64,000 nucleotides of DNA from UBA5336 sp038745855 (GTDB lineage Bacteria; Pseudomonadota; Alphaproteobacteria; Caulobacterales; Hyphomonadaceae): the NCBI GenBank assembly GCA_038745855.1, contig JBCDLC010000002.1:79900-143899 (forward strand), given 5' to 3'. Position numbers and translations under genes: made by a program. Of this stretch, positions 35,155 to 43,249 are shown piece by piece. How positions within the stretch are numbered: position 1 is the stretch's first letter; every line of letters starts with the position of its first letter. The notes below the pieces were generated by a model. It was not told where the DNA came from. It saw nothing but the letters and a program-made list of their open reading frames with translations, and did not search any database.

Positions 35155-36747
35155 ATGCAGATCACTAGGGAATTCCGCGCGTCGATGAACTGGTTCCACA
35201 CCTGGCTGGGCATTGCCCTCGCGGGAATCCTGTTCGTGATTTTCTGGATGGGCACGCTCACCGTCTTCCACCTCGAGATCAACAAGTGGATGATGCCCGA
35301 GACGCGCTCTGTCGCCGCCATCGACGGCCGGCTTGATCCGATCGTCATGCCAAAGATCGCGGAAATGGAGATTGAGCCGGCGAGCACAATCTTGATCGCA
35401 CCTCCAAATGAGCGCCAGCCCCTGGTCAGGCTTATCAAGTTCGGTGGCGATGCCGACCTCGAGGAGTATTACCTCCACCCGGAAACAGGCGAAACTGTCG
35501 AACGCACCGACACGCTCGGTGCAACCCGGTTCTTCTACCCCTTCCACTACAGCCTGCATGTCAGCTGGATGGGGCTTGGCTACTGGATTGTGGGACTTGC
35601 CGCCATGGCGATGCTGATACTCGTCGTTTCAGGCCTCTTCATTCACCGCAAAATCTTCCAGGATTTCTTCACCTTCCGTCCGCAGAAGGCCGCGCGGCGC
35701 TCCACGTTGGACCTACACAATATGACGGCCATAATCGCCCTGCCGTTCCACATCCTGTTTCCGCTCTCGGGTGTACTGATCTTCGCACTGATCTACTTCC
35801 CCGAGGCAATGACGGTCGGATATGGTGGCGACCGCTCTGCTCTGGTCAAAGATAATGTTGGTTACTACGTGCCGGAATTTGTTGGTGAGGCCGGTGAACT
35901 TCCTGAAAGCATAGATCTTTTCAGAAACCGCGCCGAGGCGATTTGGGAGCAGCGAAGTAGCCTCCCCGTTCGCGCCGATGGAATCGAGATATTCAATGCA
36001 GGGGATGCCGGTTCTGTGGTGATGGTGCGGCAGATTTTTGCGCCGCGCACGGTAGCCATGAACCAAGGCTATATCGCTTTCTCCACAGCGACTGTCGAGA
36101 TCGTTAATGATTTCACCCCGCAGCCGATCCAGAACACGTCGGCCTGGCTAGAGGGGGCGCATTTCATCCGCTTCGACAGTTGGGCCGTGCGCTGGCTCTT
36201 CTTCTTCGGCGGGCTTGCGGGCAGCGCCATGATCGCCACCGGCATGCTGTTCTGGATGCGGGCCCATATCCGGAAGGGGATGGAGCCGGCGAGCGTCCGC
36301 GTCGTGCGCGCCCTGACCATCGGAACGACGACGGGCATCATGGTATCGAGCGCGGTCTTCCTGGTGGCAAATCGAGTCTTGGCATCAGATGCTGCCGCGT
36401 TTGGTCTTGGCCGGGCTGGCCTTGAAGTGGCGGCCTTCTTCGCCGTGTGGATCGCGACGTTCGTCCATGCGGGGCTGCGCGACAAGAGGGCCTGGAAAGA
36501 CCATTGCTGGGCCATGGCAGCCGTGTGCATGCTCGCTGTGGTCTTGAATTGGGCGACCACTGGCGGACATCTGATCCACACACTTGGCGAGGGGCAGTGG
36601 GCGGTTGCCGGGGTAGACCTTGTTCTAATTGGTACTGCGCTCATTGCCGCCTACGCCGCTATGCGCCTGCAAGCAGTTCAGGCCCGCGATCCGGAGTTGG
36701 TGGGGGCGCGACCTGGCAAGCCATCTGCGGAAGTAGCGGCCGAATGA
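35155..36747 (+). CDS. PepSY-associated transmembrane protein of iron-uptake operon
   Basis: A 530-residue inner-membrane protein with PepSY_TM features: NWFHTWLGIALAGILFVIFWMGTLTVF, FYPFHYSLHVSWMGLGYWIVGLAAMAMLILVVSG and DLHNMTAIIALPFHILFPLSGVLIFALI. Conserved His residues in the helices are typical of FpvG/PiuB-like ferric-siderophore reductases. Later helices are RWLFFFGGLAGSAMIATGML, a pair near 400-450, and VAGVDLVLIGTALIAAYAAM. It probably helps release or reduce iron from a siderophore in the periplasm. It overlaps the DUF3325 gene by four bases. Confidence 0.88.
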   Translation: MQITREFRASMNWFHTWLGIALAGILFVIFWMGTLTVFHLEINKWMMPETRSVAAIDGRLDPIVMPKIAEMEIEPASTILIAPPNERQPLVRLIKFGGDADLEEYYLHPETGETVERTDTLGATRFFYPFHYSLHVSWMGLGYWIVGLAAMAMLILVVSGLFIHRKIFQDFFTFRPQKAARRSTLDLHNMTAIIALPFHILFPLSGVLIFALIYFPEAMTVGYGGDRSALVKDNVGYYVPEFVGEAGELPESIDLFRNRAEAIWEQRSSLPVRADGIEIFNAGDAGSVVMVRQIFAPRTVAMNQGYIAFSTATVEIVNDFTPQPIQNTSAWLEGAHFIRFDSWAVRWLFFFGGLAGSAMIATGMLFWMRAHIRKGMEPASVRVVRALTIGTTTGIMVSSAVFLVANRVLASDAAAFGLGRAGLEVAAFFAVWIATFVHAGLRDKRAWKDHCWAMAAVCMLAVVLNWATTGGHLIHTLGEGQWAVAGVDLVLIGTALIAAYAAMRLQAVQARDPELVGARPGKPSAEVAAE

Positions 36748-37088
36748 GCTTTGCTGTTTCTTTCGGGCTCTTCGCGATTGCCTCTTTGCTCTGTCTCGTC
36801 GGCATGGCAGCGCTCGCCCTCAGCCAGGACAGGAACTGGCGTAGCATGGGCATCGGCGTAGCGCCCGCCGGTTGGGTGCGGCCCCTGGGGTGGGGCCTGA
36901 TCCTGTCTGCACTCATCCTCTGTATCCTCCGCGATGGTGCGAGTTTCGCGGCGCTGATCTGGCCGATGTTGCTGGCCGCTGCAGCATTTTTGATCGGAAT
37001 GGCCCTCGCCTACAGGCCGACCTGGCTCCGTCCGCTGGCCCAAAGCTTTGTCAAAACTGGCTCTACACCTCGGAAAGAACCATCGTAA
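36744..37088 (+). CDS. DUF3325 family membrane protein
   Basis: A 114-residue protein with three predicted membrane helices (VSFGLFAIASLLCLVGMAALAL, LGWGLILSALILCILRD, IWPMLLAAAAFLIGMALAY). The fold and position directly after a PepSY protein fit DUF3325, a partner in siderophore-linked operons. The ATG overlaps the PepSY stop codon (ATGA). Function unknown, probably auxiliary to iron release. Confidence 0.82.
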   Translation: MSFAVSFGLFAIASLLCLVGMAALALSQDRNWRSMGIGVAPAGWVRPLGWGLILSALILCILRDGASFAALIWPMLLAAAAFLIGMALAYRPTWLRPLAQSFVKTGSTPRKEPS

Positions 37089-37255
37089 AACGAGCCAGCG
37101 TCAGATTGCGCCGGAGTATTCGTGGAAGACTGCGGATGCAGCATCGCGACGAGACTTTGATTTGCTAGACGGTTATGCCGCCATTTGCTTCCATCCACAC
37201 TGGGCGGAACGCGGTGCGCGCGGGACATTGAGGGGGTTTTCTCTAAGGGAGCCCC

Positions 37256-39223
37256 GTGTCCATGTCGCCGTCCAGGATTCTCATCGGTCAGTTTCTCATT
37301 GTGCTGACCATCATCGTGGCGACGATGTGGGGCGCGACGCAGTGGGTGGCGCATGCATTTGGATATCAACCAGCGTTGGGGCGGCCATGGTTCGTTTTGG
37401 ACGGGTGGCCTGTCTATCGGCCCTGGCGGCTTTTCCAGTGGTGGTATGCCTATGAGGCCTATGCGCCGGATGTGTTTGCGCGCGGCGGGCTGATTGCTGC
37501 CAGTGGCGGTCTGCTCGGCATTCTGGCGGCGGTCATTGGATCTGTCTGGCGCTCGCGATGGGAAAAGCGCGTCACGACCTACGGCTCGGCGCGCTGGGCG
37601 GAAAAGCGTGATCTTATACGCGCAAAGCTGCTGGGCGGTGACGGCGTATTCCTCGGGCGCTGGAAGAGAGATTATCTGCGCCATGACGGGCCTGAACATG
37701 TGCTGGCCTTCGCGCCGACCCGCTCGGGCAAGGGCGTGGGGCTTGTAGTACCGACGCTGCTGTCCTGGACGGGCAGCGTCGTGGTGCATGACATCAAGGG
37801 CGAAAACTGGGAGCTGACATCGGGATGGAGATCGGGGTTCGGGAGTTGTCTGCGGTTCGATCCAACAGATGCCAACTCGCCGCGCTTCAATCCGCTGATG
37901 GAAGTGCGCAAGGGGCCGGGCGAGGTCCGCGATGTGCAGAACATTGCGGATATTCTGGTCGATCCGGAAGGCTCTCTGGAACGCCGCAACCACTGGGAAA
38001 AGACCGGCCATGCCCTGCTGGTCGGCGTGATCCTGCATGTCCTCTATGCCGAGCAGGACAAGACGCTTGCCGGTTGCGCGGCCTTCCTGTCAGACCCGTC
38101 GCGAACCTTCGAGACAACCCTCGCCCTGATGCTGAAGACGAAGCATGTGACCGGGATCGATGGAAGCGGTACGCCCCATCCCATTGTTGCGCAGGCGGCG
38201 CGCGAGCTTTTGAACAAGTCCGAGAATGAACGCTCTGGCGTGCTCTCAACGGCGCTCAGCTTCCTGTCGCTCTACCGCGACCCTGTGGTCGCGGCGGTGA
38301 CATCCGCGAGCGACTAGCAGATCAGCGATCTCGTGGAGGATAATCGTCCGATCTCGCTCTATCTTGTCGTTCCGCCCTCGGACCTGTCGCGGACCAAGCC
38401 TTTGATTCGGCTGATCCTCAATCAGATCGCACGCCGGCTGACCGAATCCCTGCCGCAACCGGGACGGCGCAAACTGCTCCTGATGCTGGACGAGTTTCCC
38501 GCGCTGGGACGGCTCGACTTCTTCGAGAGCGCGCTGGCCTTCATGGCGGGCTATGGCGTGCGGGCCTATCTCATCGCCCAGTCGCTGAACCAGATTGAAA
38601 AGGCCTATGGGCCAAACAATGCGATCCTCGACAATTGCCATGTGCGGATCGCCTTTGCGACCAATGATGAGCGCACGGCGAAACGGATTTCCGAGGCGCT
38701 GGGGGCCAAGACCGAGCTGCGCTCTCAGAAGAACTATACCGGGCATCGCCTTGCGCCCTGGCTCTCGCACATGATGGTCTCCAGGCAGGAAACCCAGCGG
38801 GCGCTGATGACACCCGGAGAGGTCATGCAGATGGCGCCGACCGACGAAGTCGTGATGGTGTCAGGCACGCCGCCCATTCTGGCGAAGAAGCTGCGCTACT
38901 TCGAGGATCGCAATTTTACCGCGCGGGTTCTGCCTGCCGCCTCGGTCGAGAATATTACGTCTCCTGGCGCGACTGTTTGGACCGAAGTGGTTGAGGGCGG
39001 ACCAGCTACGGTCGTCCCCGTCCGGAATGCCGCTGATGAGGGCGGACGCGATATCGCCCCGGTGCTCGATCCGCCTGACCGGGCGGTGCCGCCCGAGCAG
39101 GATCAGACGCCCGAACCGGAGATTGAAGATGCCGGTGACGCGCCCGGCGATCAGGCGCTGGAGACGATCCTGCGCGCGGCGGCGCTTGACCTTGCCGATG
39201 ACGATACCTTGCCGGAGTTCTGA
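37256..39223 (+). pseudogene. traG: TraG/VirD4 coupling protein, interrupted by in-frame TAG
   Basis: Coupling protein linking the relaxosome to the mating channel. Two N-terminal membrane helices (LIGQFLIVLTIIVATMWGA; GLIAASGGLLGILAAVIGSVW) are followed by the Walker A region FAPTRSGKGVGLVVPTLL and by GSVVVHDIKGENWELT. The frame then meets TAG at 38315-38317 after TSASD and continues unshifted with QISDLVEDNRPISLYLVVPPSDLSRTKPL, the Walker B region LLLMLDEFPALGRLDF and YFEDRNF, ending at 39223 (655 codons). The start is GTG 37256 with GGGAG upstream; the ATG at 37262 is an alternative. TGG or CAG to TAG is one transition. The protein is probably non-functional. Confidence 0.92.
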
Positions 39224-39224
39224 T

Positions 39225-39662
39225 ATGGCCAAACCACGCGTGAACCTGCGACTACCCCACAAGCTGCATGCCGAGCTCGAACGCCGCACTTCCATGCCGG
39301 GCGTGACCAAGGCCAAAGTCGTGGAAGACGCGCTTAGCCGCTATTTCGACCCGGAAGCCAACCTGGTGCTGGAGGAACGGCTTCTTCGCCGCATGGATGC
39401 CTTCGACCGGCGGCAGGGCGAGATTGAACGGGATACCGCCCTGTGCCTCGAAACGCTCGCCCATTTTGTCTTCTACTGGCTGACCCGGACCGAGCCGATC
39501 CCGGAAGGCGAGCGCGGCGCCGCCCACGCCCTTGGCCAGAGGCGCTTCGATCATTTCATCCAGCAGGTGGCGAACAAGCTCGGCAATGAGCGCGGTGTCG
39601 CAGCGCGGCTAAATGGGATGCCAGGTCAGGGTGCGGATCACGTGAACCCTGCATCAGATTAA
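39225..39662 (+). CDS. CopG-like ribbon-helix-helix protein
   Basis: A 145-residue protein: KPRVNLRLPHKLHAELERRTSMPGVTKAKVVEDALSRYFDPE is a ribbon-helix-helix DNA-binding domain. The rest (LRRMDAFDRRQGEIERDTALCLETLAHFVFYWLTRTEPIPEGERGAAHALGQRRFDHFIQQVANKL) is a conserved helical tail. It follows traG by one base. In related elements the same gene lies between traG and trbB and the trb cluster follows; here no trb genes follow. Confidence 0.85.
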   Translation: MAKPRVNLRLPHKLHAELERRTSMPGVTKAKVVEDALSRYFDPEANLVLEERLLRRMDAFDRRQGEIERDTALCLETLAHFVFYWLTRTEPIPEGERGAAHALGQRRFDHFIQQVANKLGNERGVAARLNGMPGQGADHVNPASD

Positions 39663-39707
39663 ATCATGTTGGAAAGTCCGCTTCAGGCGCGGAGTTTTGA
39701 ACATCAA

Positions 39708-40940
39708 TCACGACGCGTTGAGGCTCAGGGCCTTGTCCGCTTCGGCGTGTTCGAACGCGTCAGCGTAGACGCCAATGTCACCCGGCGACGCGGCTTCATT
39801 GCGTAGCGCTTGTTTCCAGTTTTTCTGGAGCGTTTCAGCCATAGTCTTCGCGGTTCGTGCCGCCTCCTGCGGCGTCAGCTCGAAGAATACGCACGCCTCC
39901 AGAGCAATATCGAGCGAAGCGTCGAACGATCCGCCGCGCACGATCCCTGTTTCCAGAACACGGTGCCGGGCGGGAGCGGGATTGATGTCGAAGGCAGGGG
40001 AGAGACGCCAGCGATCGCTGCCTGCATAGATGAAGCCATGGTTCTTCAAATGGTCGTCGGTATTGGAGACAAAGATTGTGAAAATGATCCGTCGCCAGAG
40101 TTCGTGAAGGTCATCAACGGGGTTGCTGGAAATCTGTCGGATCATGTCGGCAATGTCGGTATAGAAGCCATTGTCCTCGCTCTGCCAGTCGAGCGCGGTA
40201 CGCGCGGAGATATACGGGATACGGGTCGCGCCCCTGCGGTCGAACCGCCGGATAAGTGCAACAGGATGATCGCTGGCGGCGAGTTCCAGCCTCGCTTCGG
40301 CTGCGCGTAGGCCGCACATCGCCGCAAGCTTCAGCGTTGCGACTTCCGCGCGTTCAATGGGTTTGGCGTCACGCTCAGAGGTAAACTTGGCGATCCAGAG
40401 GTGACCTTCGCCTTCGACATTGGCTTTCGGGCGGGCGCCGCCGAGCGACCCTGCAACGCCTGCAAGGTCGCGCGCTTCCTGCTCGGCGACGCTTGGGTCA
40501 CGCTCAAAGCGCTGCGCAAGCGCCCTCAGACGTTCGAGCTCCACGAGGCGCGGGATCGGCGGAGACAGATCGGAGAGCGGCTCCATTTCTGGCCCCAGGA
40601 ACCGCAATGCGCCTTGCCGGGTCCGGTCATCCGACAGAACCAGAAAATCGAACTCTGTCAGACCGTCCCCGAGGGCCTTGCGCATGAGGGCACGGCCCCA
40701 GGAATCCGGCGCGGCGTCGGCAAAGCATCCCGAGAGCGCCGAGCGCTTGTCATCCTTGCCAGTGCTGTAATGACCGCCTTGCCGCAGCGGCAGCGCAGGT
40801 GACAGCGCGAAACGGTCAGGCGCCTTGAGCCACGCATCCGCATACTCAAACTGCGAGTGCTGGCGCCGGCCATCGCTCTCGAACCGCAGCGTGCCGACAA
40901 CTCGTTTGCTCTCTCCAATGGCGACAATCGCTTCAGGCAT
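39708..40940 (-). CDS. hipA: HipA-family kinase toxin
   Basis: A Ser/Thr kinase of 410 residues. It contains the HipA N1 region (VGTLRFESDGR..FEYADAWL), the P-loop GSLGGARPKA at 164-173 with the regulatory Ser, the catalytic NTDDHLKN at 293-300, and the metal-binding Asp318 in SPAFDINP. HipA kinases phosphorylate a tRNA synthetase (GltX in Escherichia coli) and arrest growth. All key residues are present. It is the second gene after hipB (its ATG abuts the hipB stop codon), 700 bases from attR. Confidence 0.93.
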   Translation of the reverse strand: MPEAIVAIGESKRVVGTLRFESDGRRQHSQFEYADAWLKAPDRFALSPALPLRQGGHYSTGKDDKRSALSGCFADAAPDSWGRALMRKALGDGLTEFDFLVLSDDRTRQGALRFLGPEMEPLSDLSPPIPRLVELERLRALAQRFERDPSVAEQEARDLAGVAGSLGGARPKANVEGEGHLWIAKFTSERDAKPIERAEVATLKLAAMCGLRAAEARLELAASDHPVALIRRFDRRGATRIPYISARTALDWQSEDNGFYTDIADMIRQISSNPVDDLHELWRRIIFTIFVSNTDDHLKNHGFIYAGSDRWRLSPAFDINPAPARHRVLETGIVRGGSFDASLDIALEACVFFELTPQEAARTAKTMAETLQKNWKQALRNEAASPGDIGVYADAFEHAEADKALSLNAS

Positions 40941-41333
40941 CTAGAAGCCCACGCCTTCGACGTCGTCATCGTCCGGTGTTTGTCGCTCGCTTTTTGGAAG
41001 ACTACCCGGTTTTGGTCCTCGCTTGCTGTCTATCCGCTTGGGAAGGGTCTGCTTGTCGAGCATCAGGCCGGTGTCATCGGAACCCGGATCGAGGAAGCCC
41101 GCGATACGGTCGATTTCTCCAAGAACAAGGCAGGCCATCGCCAGCGTACCAATGCTGACGCCGCCATCTCCCTTTTCCAGACGGATGATTGTGCTTGTCG
41201 ATACACCCGCGCGTTCGGCAAATCCCTTGATAGAGATGCGCCGTTTGATCCGCGCGGTCCTCAAATTGGCCCCGAGCGCTTCGAGGGCGCGCTTCGCACT
41301 GGGGGAGCTGATCTTAACCGTCATAAATGACAT
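40941..41333 (-). CDS. hipB: HipB-like HTH antitoxin
   Basis: A 130-residue protein with an XRE-type helix-turn-helix: ALGANLRTARIKRRISIKGFAERAGVSTSTIIRLEKGDGGVSIGTLAMACLVLG. The C-terminal tail is disordered (acidic, DDDDVEGVGF) and would be the degron. It probably represses its own operon; two ATCAT copies lie in the promoter region (about 41350 and 41372) but no clear operator. The start could be the ATG at 41333 or 41324. Confidence 0.88.
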   Translation of the reverse strand: MSFMTVKISSPSAKRALEALGANLRTARIKRRISIKGFAERAGVSTSTIIRLEKGDGGVSIGTLAMACLVLGEIDRIAGFLDPGSDDTGLMLDKQTLPKRIDSKRGPKPGSLPKSERQTPDDDDVEGVGF

Positions 41334-41641
41334 CCAAAATTATTTTATCATTCGAATCTGACACTTAGTATCATGAGATCCGGAAATCAACCGTTAATCC
41401 GGGGCACCCAGGTACCGGCTCATGGGGTAGAATTACGCTGCGCCCTCACACGGAAGAAGCTGCTCCGAGTCTTGGTGATTTGAGAAAAAATGTTCCAACC
41501 ACAGGGTTCGACGCTATAGACAGGGCTCGAACTTGGAAAAACCAAAACTGGGATACAGATTGGATACAAAGTGAGATACATTTTCGGAAATAAATTCGCA
41601 TAAGTATCTGTTTTTGTTGTATATTATGACGAATTTCGACG
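41334..41641. other. Right-end intergenic region of the element
   Basis: About 300 bases between hipB and attR. It contains the hipBA promoter area and the right GGATACA repeat array (41549-41580), then an AT-rich stretch (TTTTTGTTGTATATTATG). No gene seen. Confidence 0.6.
41549..41580 (+). promoter_or_regulatory. Right GGATACA repeat array, candidate arm site
   Basis: Copies at 41551 (GGATACA), 41562 (GGATACA) and 41574 (AGATACA). It matches the left array at 27 of 32 positions, in the same orientation and with the same spacing, and lies 61 bases inside attR. Probable binding site for integrase or excisionase; this is inference. Confidence 0.6.
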
Positions 41642-41661
41642 CCCGTCACTCGCGCCATTTC
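41642..41661 (+). repeat. Right attachment site (attR) repeat
   Basis: CCCGTCACTCGCGCCATTTC, identical to 4006-4025. It contains the last 16 bases of tRNA-Asp without the rest of the gene. Confidence 0.92.
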
Positions 41662-41904
41662 ACATAGTTCTTTCTATTGTCCGCCTAAGTGAAGCGGGTC
41701 GTGGGGTCTTTGGTAATTTGCTGCGCCAAAGTGAGCGAATCTGTCCCTGGACTATCCACGAGGTGTTCCAACAGACCTACAGTTAGGCCGACATCGATGC
41801 TCGAAACTCGCACGGCGCGAAAAGGTGGCACCTCATTGGCTTTTTCAGGTTAAGGACTGCCACGCTCAAGTGCGCATTTTTATTCACGTCCACGAGGTAG
41901 ACGG

Positions 41905-43086
41905 ATGATCGCCCCCCGCATTGCCATATCTGCGAACACAGCTTGGAATATCTCCAATTTTCGTGGTGGCCTGCTCCACTCGCTGCAGGATGAAGGCTAC
42001 GAGGTGGTTGCAATAGCGCCACCGGACGAACACGTCTCGCGCTTGGAGCACCAGGGATATCGATTCTTGCCGCTCAAGATGGACAATAAAGGCACGGACC
42101 CCATAAAGGACGCGCGGCTTTTCAGGCGCTACCGCAACGTACTCCAAAGAGAAAAGCCAGCTGTATTTCTCGGATACACGATAAAACCAAATATCTATGG
42201 TTCCTTGGCTGCTCAAAACCTCCGGATTCCAGTGATCAACAATATTTCGGGACTAGGGACCGCGTTTATCCGCGATACGGTCATCACCAGCATCGTCAAG
42301 CGACTGTACAAAGCATCGCTTAAAGGATCGGATTGCATTTTCTTTCAGAACCAAGACGATCTGGATACTTTTGCAGAAAAAGATCTGGTACAAGTCGATC
42401 GTTGCCGGTTGCTGCCAGGTTCGGGGATTGATCTCACTCGATTTTCCCCACCTCCCCCACCGAAGGATCGCGACCAAAGCGCGATAAAATTTCTGCTGAT
42501 CGGCCGCCTGGTCTACGACAAAGGTGTTGGGGAGTATGTCGAGGCTGCCCGAATACTTCGCAAAAGTCACCCGGATGTGGAATGCCAGATCCTAGGATTT
42601 TTGGATGTGGAAAATCGCACGGCGGTATCGCGCGAGGATGTGGACAACTGGGTTGGTGAAGGCCTCATTCGCTATCTTGGATCATCTAATGACGTGCGAA
42701 CGCACATCGCTCAAAGCGATTGCGTGGTCCTGCCGTCCTACCGCGAGGGAACGCCGCGCACCCTCCTTGAAGCTGCCGCCATGGGTAAGCCTATAATCAC
42801 CACCGATGTTCCTGGCTGTCGTGAGGTCGTAGAGGACGGCTTGAATGGCTATCTCTGTGAGGCGCGCAGCGCCCAAAGCCTTGCGGCAAAGATGCAAGAA
42901 TTCTGCGCGCTGTCGGATGCTGAACGCCGTCGCCTCGGAGAGGCCGGGCGGTCGAAGATGGAGCGTGAGTTTGACGAGCAGATCGTCATCGATCGCTATA
43001 AAGAGGCAATCACCGATGCTCTCACTTCGCGCGGGATCATGCCTCCAAAGCAGAGGGCCATCCGAAATAGCCGCGCCGCGCTATAG
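41905..43086 (+). CDS. Glycosyltransferase family 4
   Basis: A 393-residue cytosolic glycosyltransferase, GT-B fold. The N-terminal acceptor domain is AISANTAWNISNFRGGLLHSLQDEGYEVVAIAPPDEH, with VINNISGLGTAFI. The C-terminal donor domain begins IKFLLIGRLVYDKGVGEYVEAARIL, with the E-x7-E motif in PSYREGTPRTLLEAAAMGKPIITTDVPGCREVV. It resembles PglA-like enzymes that add HexNAc to a lipid-linked sugar. First gene of the exopolysaccharide block, just outside the mobile element. Confidence 0.92.
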   Translation: MIAPRIAISANTAWNISNFRGGLLHSLQDEGYEVVAIAPPDEHVSRLEHQGYRFLPLKMDNKGTDPIKDARLFRRYRNVLQREKPAVFLGYTIKPNIYGSLAAQNLRIPVINNISGLGTAFIRDTVITSIVKRLYKASLKGSDCIFFQNQDDLDTFAEKDLVQVDRCRLLPGSGIDLTRFSPPPPPKDRDQSAIKFLLIGRLVYDKGVGEYVEAARILRKSHPDVECQILGFLDVENRTAVSREDVDNWVGEGLIRYLGSSNDVRTHIAQSDCVVLPSYREGTPRTLLEAAAMGKPIITTDVPGCREVVEDGLNGYLCEARSAQSLAAKMQEFCALSDAERRRLGEAGRSKMEREFDEQIVIDRYKEAITDALTSRGIMPPKQRAIRNSRAAL

Positions 43087-43249
43087 TGTGGAAGTTGCGT
43101 CAGTTCCCGTGCTTAGTACAGAGCAAGCCAACGTATGTCATTTGCGGCATGGCGGCTGATCTGCTGTTCGACGCCTGAACGGACTCGTTGGGCTTCAGAC
43201 GACCGTTGGCGGTTGAACTCGATGGATGGCGGCAATAGAGGGTAACGGC

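Larger units (their letters stand above)
4006..41661. mobile_element. Integrated mobilizable/conjugative element at tRNA-Asp, 37.7 kb
   Basis: The element is bounded by the 20-bp direct repeat CCCGTCACTCGCGCCATTTC at 4006-4025 (the 3' end of tRNA-Asp plus four bases) and 41642-41661. A tyrosine integrase lies just inside the left end. Transfer genes are a DUF3363 relaxase, a TraF-like peptidase, TraG (interrupted) and a CopG-like protein. Maintenance and defence genes are ParB-like, hipBA, ArdA and a type I restriction system. Cargo is two iron/TonB uptake modules, a LysR-hydrolase pair and an IS3 copy. There is no trb/virB mating-pair cluster, so self-transfer looks lost. Boundaries are seen in the sequence; element class is inferred. 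Confidence 0.9.

Noticed and set aside
32177..38317. Stop-codon reassignment in this organism
   Set aside because: All three stop types are involved, while the same codons terminate intact genes nearby.
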